From assembly GCA_013398055.1 (NCBI GenBank), contig VZRS01006725.1, forward strand, positions 875,106 to 939,105: a stretch of DNA of 64,000 nt, read 5' to 3'. The notes beneath the pieces were generated by a model. That model saw only the letters and a list, made by a program, of their open reading frames with translations, ran no database searches and was not told the DNA's origin. This DNA is from Ifrita kowaldi (lineage: Eukaryota; Chordata; Aves; Passeriformes; Cinclosomatidae). Below, in pieces: positions 61,201 to 64,000 of this stretch. Position numbers and translations under genes: made by a program. Positions within the stretch are counted from its first letter, which is position 1; each line of letters begins with the position of its first letter.

Positions 61201-64000
61201 CAGGATTGTTGTCAGAGAGTTTCTGACATTTTGTCTGGTGTGTGACAAGGGGCACATGTTCTGCAGCGATTTGTAACATTTGGTGCTAATCCTCTGAAAT
61301 ATTTGTTAGTGTTGGTAGTCGCCCTAGAGCAGTTCCTTGTCATCCTGCCTCTGTTCCCCACTCTACCACAGGGGCACAGGCCATCACTTGCAAAGATGCT
61401 GCAGCCACTGGACAAGGAAAAAGGAAAAAATTCTGTCATTTCCCTGGGCTCAGTTCACTCACCAGGGTCTGTGCACTGCCTGAGAGCAGCTGTGGTACTA
61501 CTGCAGTTCCTTAGGGTGCCCTAAGGTGGAACACTTCTTTTCCATTCGATAACAGGATTGAACTCAATGAAAAATTCTGCTTTGGGTATCGTTGTTGTGC
61601 TTCTTTCTGAGAGACCTAGACATGAATACTGATGAAACTTAAGAATTTAAGCCAAATTTCTGGTCATCCCTTTTGTTTTGTTTCCCTAACTCCGAGCTCC
61701 TTTGATAGGGAGTGTCTGATCACTAAAACTGTACCATTAAAAAGTCAGTCTCCATTTCATAGAATACAGACAATTATTTAAAACCATTTTGGATTAGGTT
61801 GACAGTTAAGGACTGGTGTCTTTCTGGGATTTTAGATGTCATAAAAGAACCGCAGCATTCCTATTGAAGACAAAGTTGTAATACTTTAGAAAAATATCCT
61901 TAAGAGGGTGAAGTCAGTAAAATTCTGGAATATTTTATTGGTTTCTTCCCCTTCTTCTTTCAGCATTTTCTGAGAGAAGGGGAAGTCTAGAACAGCTGGA
62001 GTCATGCTTTCTCCTCAAGAGTTAAAAGCATAGCATTGCCTTGACATTGCAAAACCACTTTTCAAACCAAATAATTTTCAAAATAACAGGAGAGATGGAG
62101 TAGTTGGGAAAGTATTATGACCTCAAATGCACAGCTGGATGAAACGAGGAGAAAATTTGAGTAGCTCACATTCATTTCTTTTGACATTTTACACCCAAAA
62201 ACGATCTACCATATCAGACCAAAAGTCCTTCCTCTACCTCCAAGAGCTGCCAGCTGCATTTGTCTGGCAATATGTGGGAAAGATATAGGGGTACTGTGGG
62301 GAATAGCTTCTCAGAAGTTATGGATCATGTGCTCCAAAACACCAAGGCAATGCCATTGAATGTTACCCTGTCCACCCTTTCCAGGCCACATCTGATTTCA
62401 CAGTTTTCTATCCTAAAGTCATGTCTTTCCCAAGGACTTGATACAGTCATTTGTTCTTTGTACAAAAGCTCTTCTATAACTTTGTTTATTTATCCTTGCT
62501 TCTTTTTCTGCATCTTTTCCACTTTTGTTGTAGTTTTTCTGAGCTGAGGGATCAGACCTGTCCATGAGGATTAAGATGGAGCTCACCATAGATACAGACC
62601 ATAATGAAGTCTGGCATTTTGTGTTCTGCTCCTTTGTTAACAATTCCTAACACTTTATTTGGGTTTTTTTTGGCCGCAGGTGAGCACTCAGCTGACATTT
62701 CACAAAACAAAATCCAACAGTACAACCTAACCTGCTCTGCTGTCTGCATTTGTATTCCCAATTCATTTAGTCAAGTTTCTCTTGTTAATATTCCAGTTGC
62801 TATGATGGACATTTCTCTCACAACTGGGCTCCAGACTGCTGGACTATTTAAATATACAATGAGTTAATTGAATTGCAGTAACACACGCTTTAATCCTATG
62901 CTTCATTTCATTTATCTGTGTGTCTTACATGCGAAAGAAATGCTTCAGTCCACAGCTTTTCAAAAGAGAAAACAATAACCTAGGAACTTTCTTTTCCCTT
63001 TTTTCACCACCCCCTTGTGCTGAACATATTAAAACTTCATCTGCACATTTAGGAAGTTAGGTTAATGTATCTTTGAAAGGAAATAAATAATGCACAATGA
63101 AACAAGGTAGACTACTCTCCCTCCAGTGAAGCCTGTCCTGATCTGACTGTTGTTCAAAATTTTAAGCAGGCAATGCTCTCACAGCTCCAAGGCTGGCTTT
63201 ATTTGCCCAGACCCAGGGCCTCACACGTGGATGGCACAGGGAGTTACTCACTGTGGAGATGCTAAGCAATAACTCAGTCCTGGAACACATTTGCTGATTA
63301 GGCTATGGAAAATGAGGGAAACAACACAGCATCTGGTACTCCTGAGTGCCCCCGAAGTTATTGCAGAGAAACTTATGAAAACTGTATGATCTCATTTTAA
63401 TGGAAAATACAAGTTTGGGGATATTTCCCAAAAAGCCTTTTCAAAGGAAACAATAATGCACTTCTCCATTTTCACCTCCAGATTTTTAATTGTAAACATA
63501 GACATACGTGCACTTGACAGCAAGATTGACCATTTGCAGCAATATTTGCCTCTGCTGTTATTTTTTCCTATCCAGAACAGCTTAGTATAAAAACACCGCA
63601 ATACCTTTCTACAATTTAGCAAATGCTCATGGAAAAAAAAAATATTCATTCCAGAAGATGAAAGATGGAAGTTTGGGAAAAGAATTTGACACAAGCAGTA
63701 TATTTCTATTACAGGGGGAAATGTCTTTTAAGTGAATATTACTCTCGCTCTCACAGAGCAGCCAGTGTTCAGTTTTTATCTTTTGCTATTCACCAGTAAT
63801 AGAACGGTTTTAGACATTTCACTATTAAATGTCACCACAAGAGCTAAATGTTTTAATATCCAAAATACCATGTTCCTTTCTGACAGTTCAGATGCATCTT
63901 GGAATGTGCAAAGGCCAGATGGAAAGTGTTCTATTCACACGGACACACTTGCTCTGAGTGCTACACACAAACCACGCTGAAATAAAGCGTAATATGCCTG
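58244..64000 (+). other. VWDE: VWDE intron running off the window
   Basis: The intron begins GTAAGG. No further exon was recognised up to base 64000, so the C-terminal EGF repeats and stop expected for VWDE lie downstream. A CR1 remnant sits near 60388-60470, a T-run near 60168-60180 and a G-run near 59012-59020. A possible exon near 60594-60681 is out of phase and is listed among the rejected items. Confidence 0.7.
60388..60470 (-). mobile_element. Possible CR1 LINE remnant, minus strand
   Basis: The plus strand reads CACAGGCTCACAGCACCACAAAACGGAAGAGACCCCTGGGGACCATCAGGTGTAACCTCC in outline. It resembles the CR1 3' end form CACAGAATCA...GAAGAGACCC..GGACCATCTAGTCCAACCTCC. It is short and diverged. 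A repeat-library search would confirm or reject it. Confidence 0.55.

Overview
This window looks like vertebrate nuclear DNA, most likely from a bird. Coding sequence is sparse and split into small exons with canonical GT-AG introns. The recognisable interspersed repeats are mostly short, 3'-anchored CR1 LINE fragments, in both orientations, with their typical ORF2-tail peptide. One piece looks like an avian endogenous-retrovirus LTR. No bacterial-type operons, CRISPR arrays, tRNA or rRNA genes were seen. The species cannot be fixed from the sequence alone.

The window appears to lie inside one plus-strand gene, which I identify as VWDE (von Willebrand factor D and EGF domain-containing protein). 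Thirteen distinct coding exons can be placed between 2720 and 58243, one of them present twice. Their splice phases chain without a break (0/2, 2/1, 1/0, 0/0, 0/0, 0/1, 1/0, 0/1, then 1/1 five times), giving about 1,151 codons. The gene is open at both ends: the signal peptide and the start of the VWD domain lie upstream of base 1, and the C-terminal EGF repeats and stop codon lie downstream of base 64000.

Region by region: 2720-2898 is the end of the VWD domain. 6449-7377 is a large exon with a disordered linker, a conserved helical-looking block and a tenascin-type EGF module. 21289-27163 holds three exons that together look like an IPT/TIG-type beta domain. 29929-30043 is a short cysteine-rich module and 33065-33315 a cadherin-like beta-sandwich module. 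34544-39488 encodes three EGF modules. 41455-43854 is a linker exon, a 36-nt micro-exon and a thrombospondin-like EGF exon. 57353-58243 is an 891-nt exon encoding a long Pro/Ser/Thr/basic linker capped by another thrombospondin-like EGF. Everything else is intron, with scattered CR1 pieces, small tandem repeats and a few inverted repeats.

The most notable anomaly is a 641-bp direct duplication (42247-42875 and 42888-43516) that I compared by eye and found nearly identical, with a single N at its junction. It duplicates the 36-nt micro-exon. A single N beside a poly-T tract suggests an assembly artefact rather than biology. I found no previously undescribed system. The most interesting biology is the run of phase 1-1 exons in which linker exons alternate with thrombospondin-like EGF modules; from memory, the human protein has little or none of this part.
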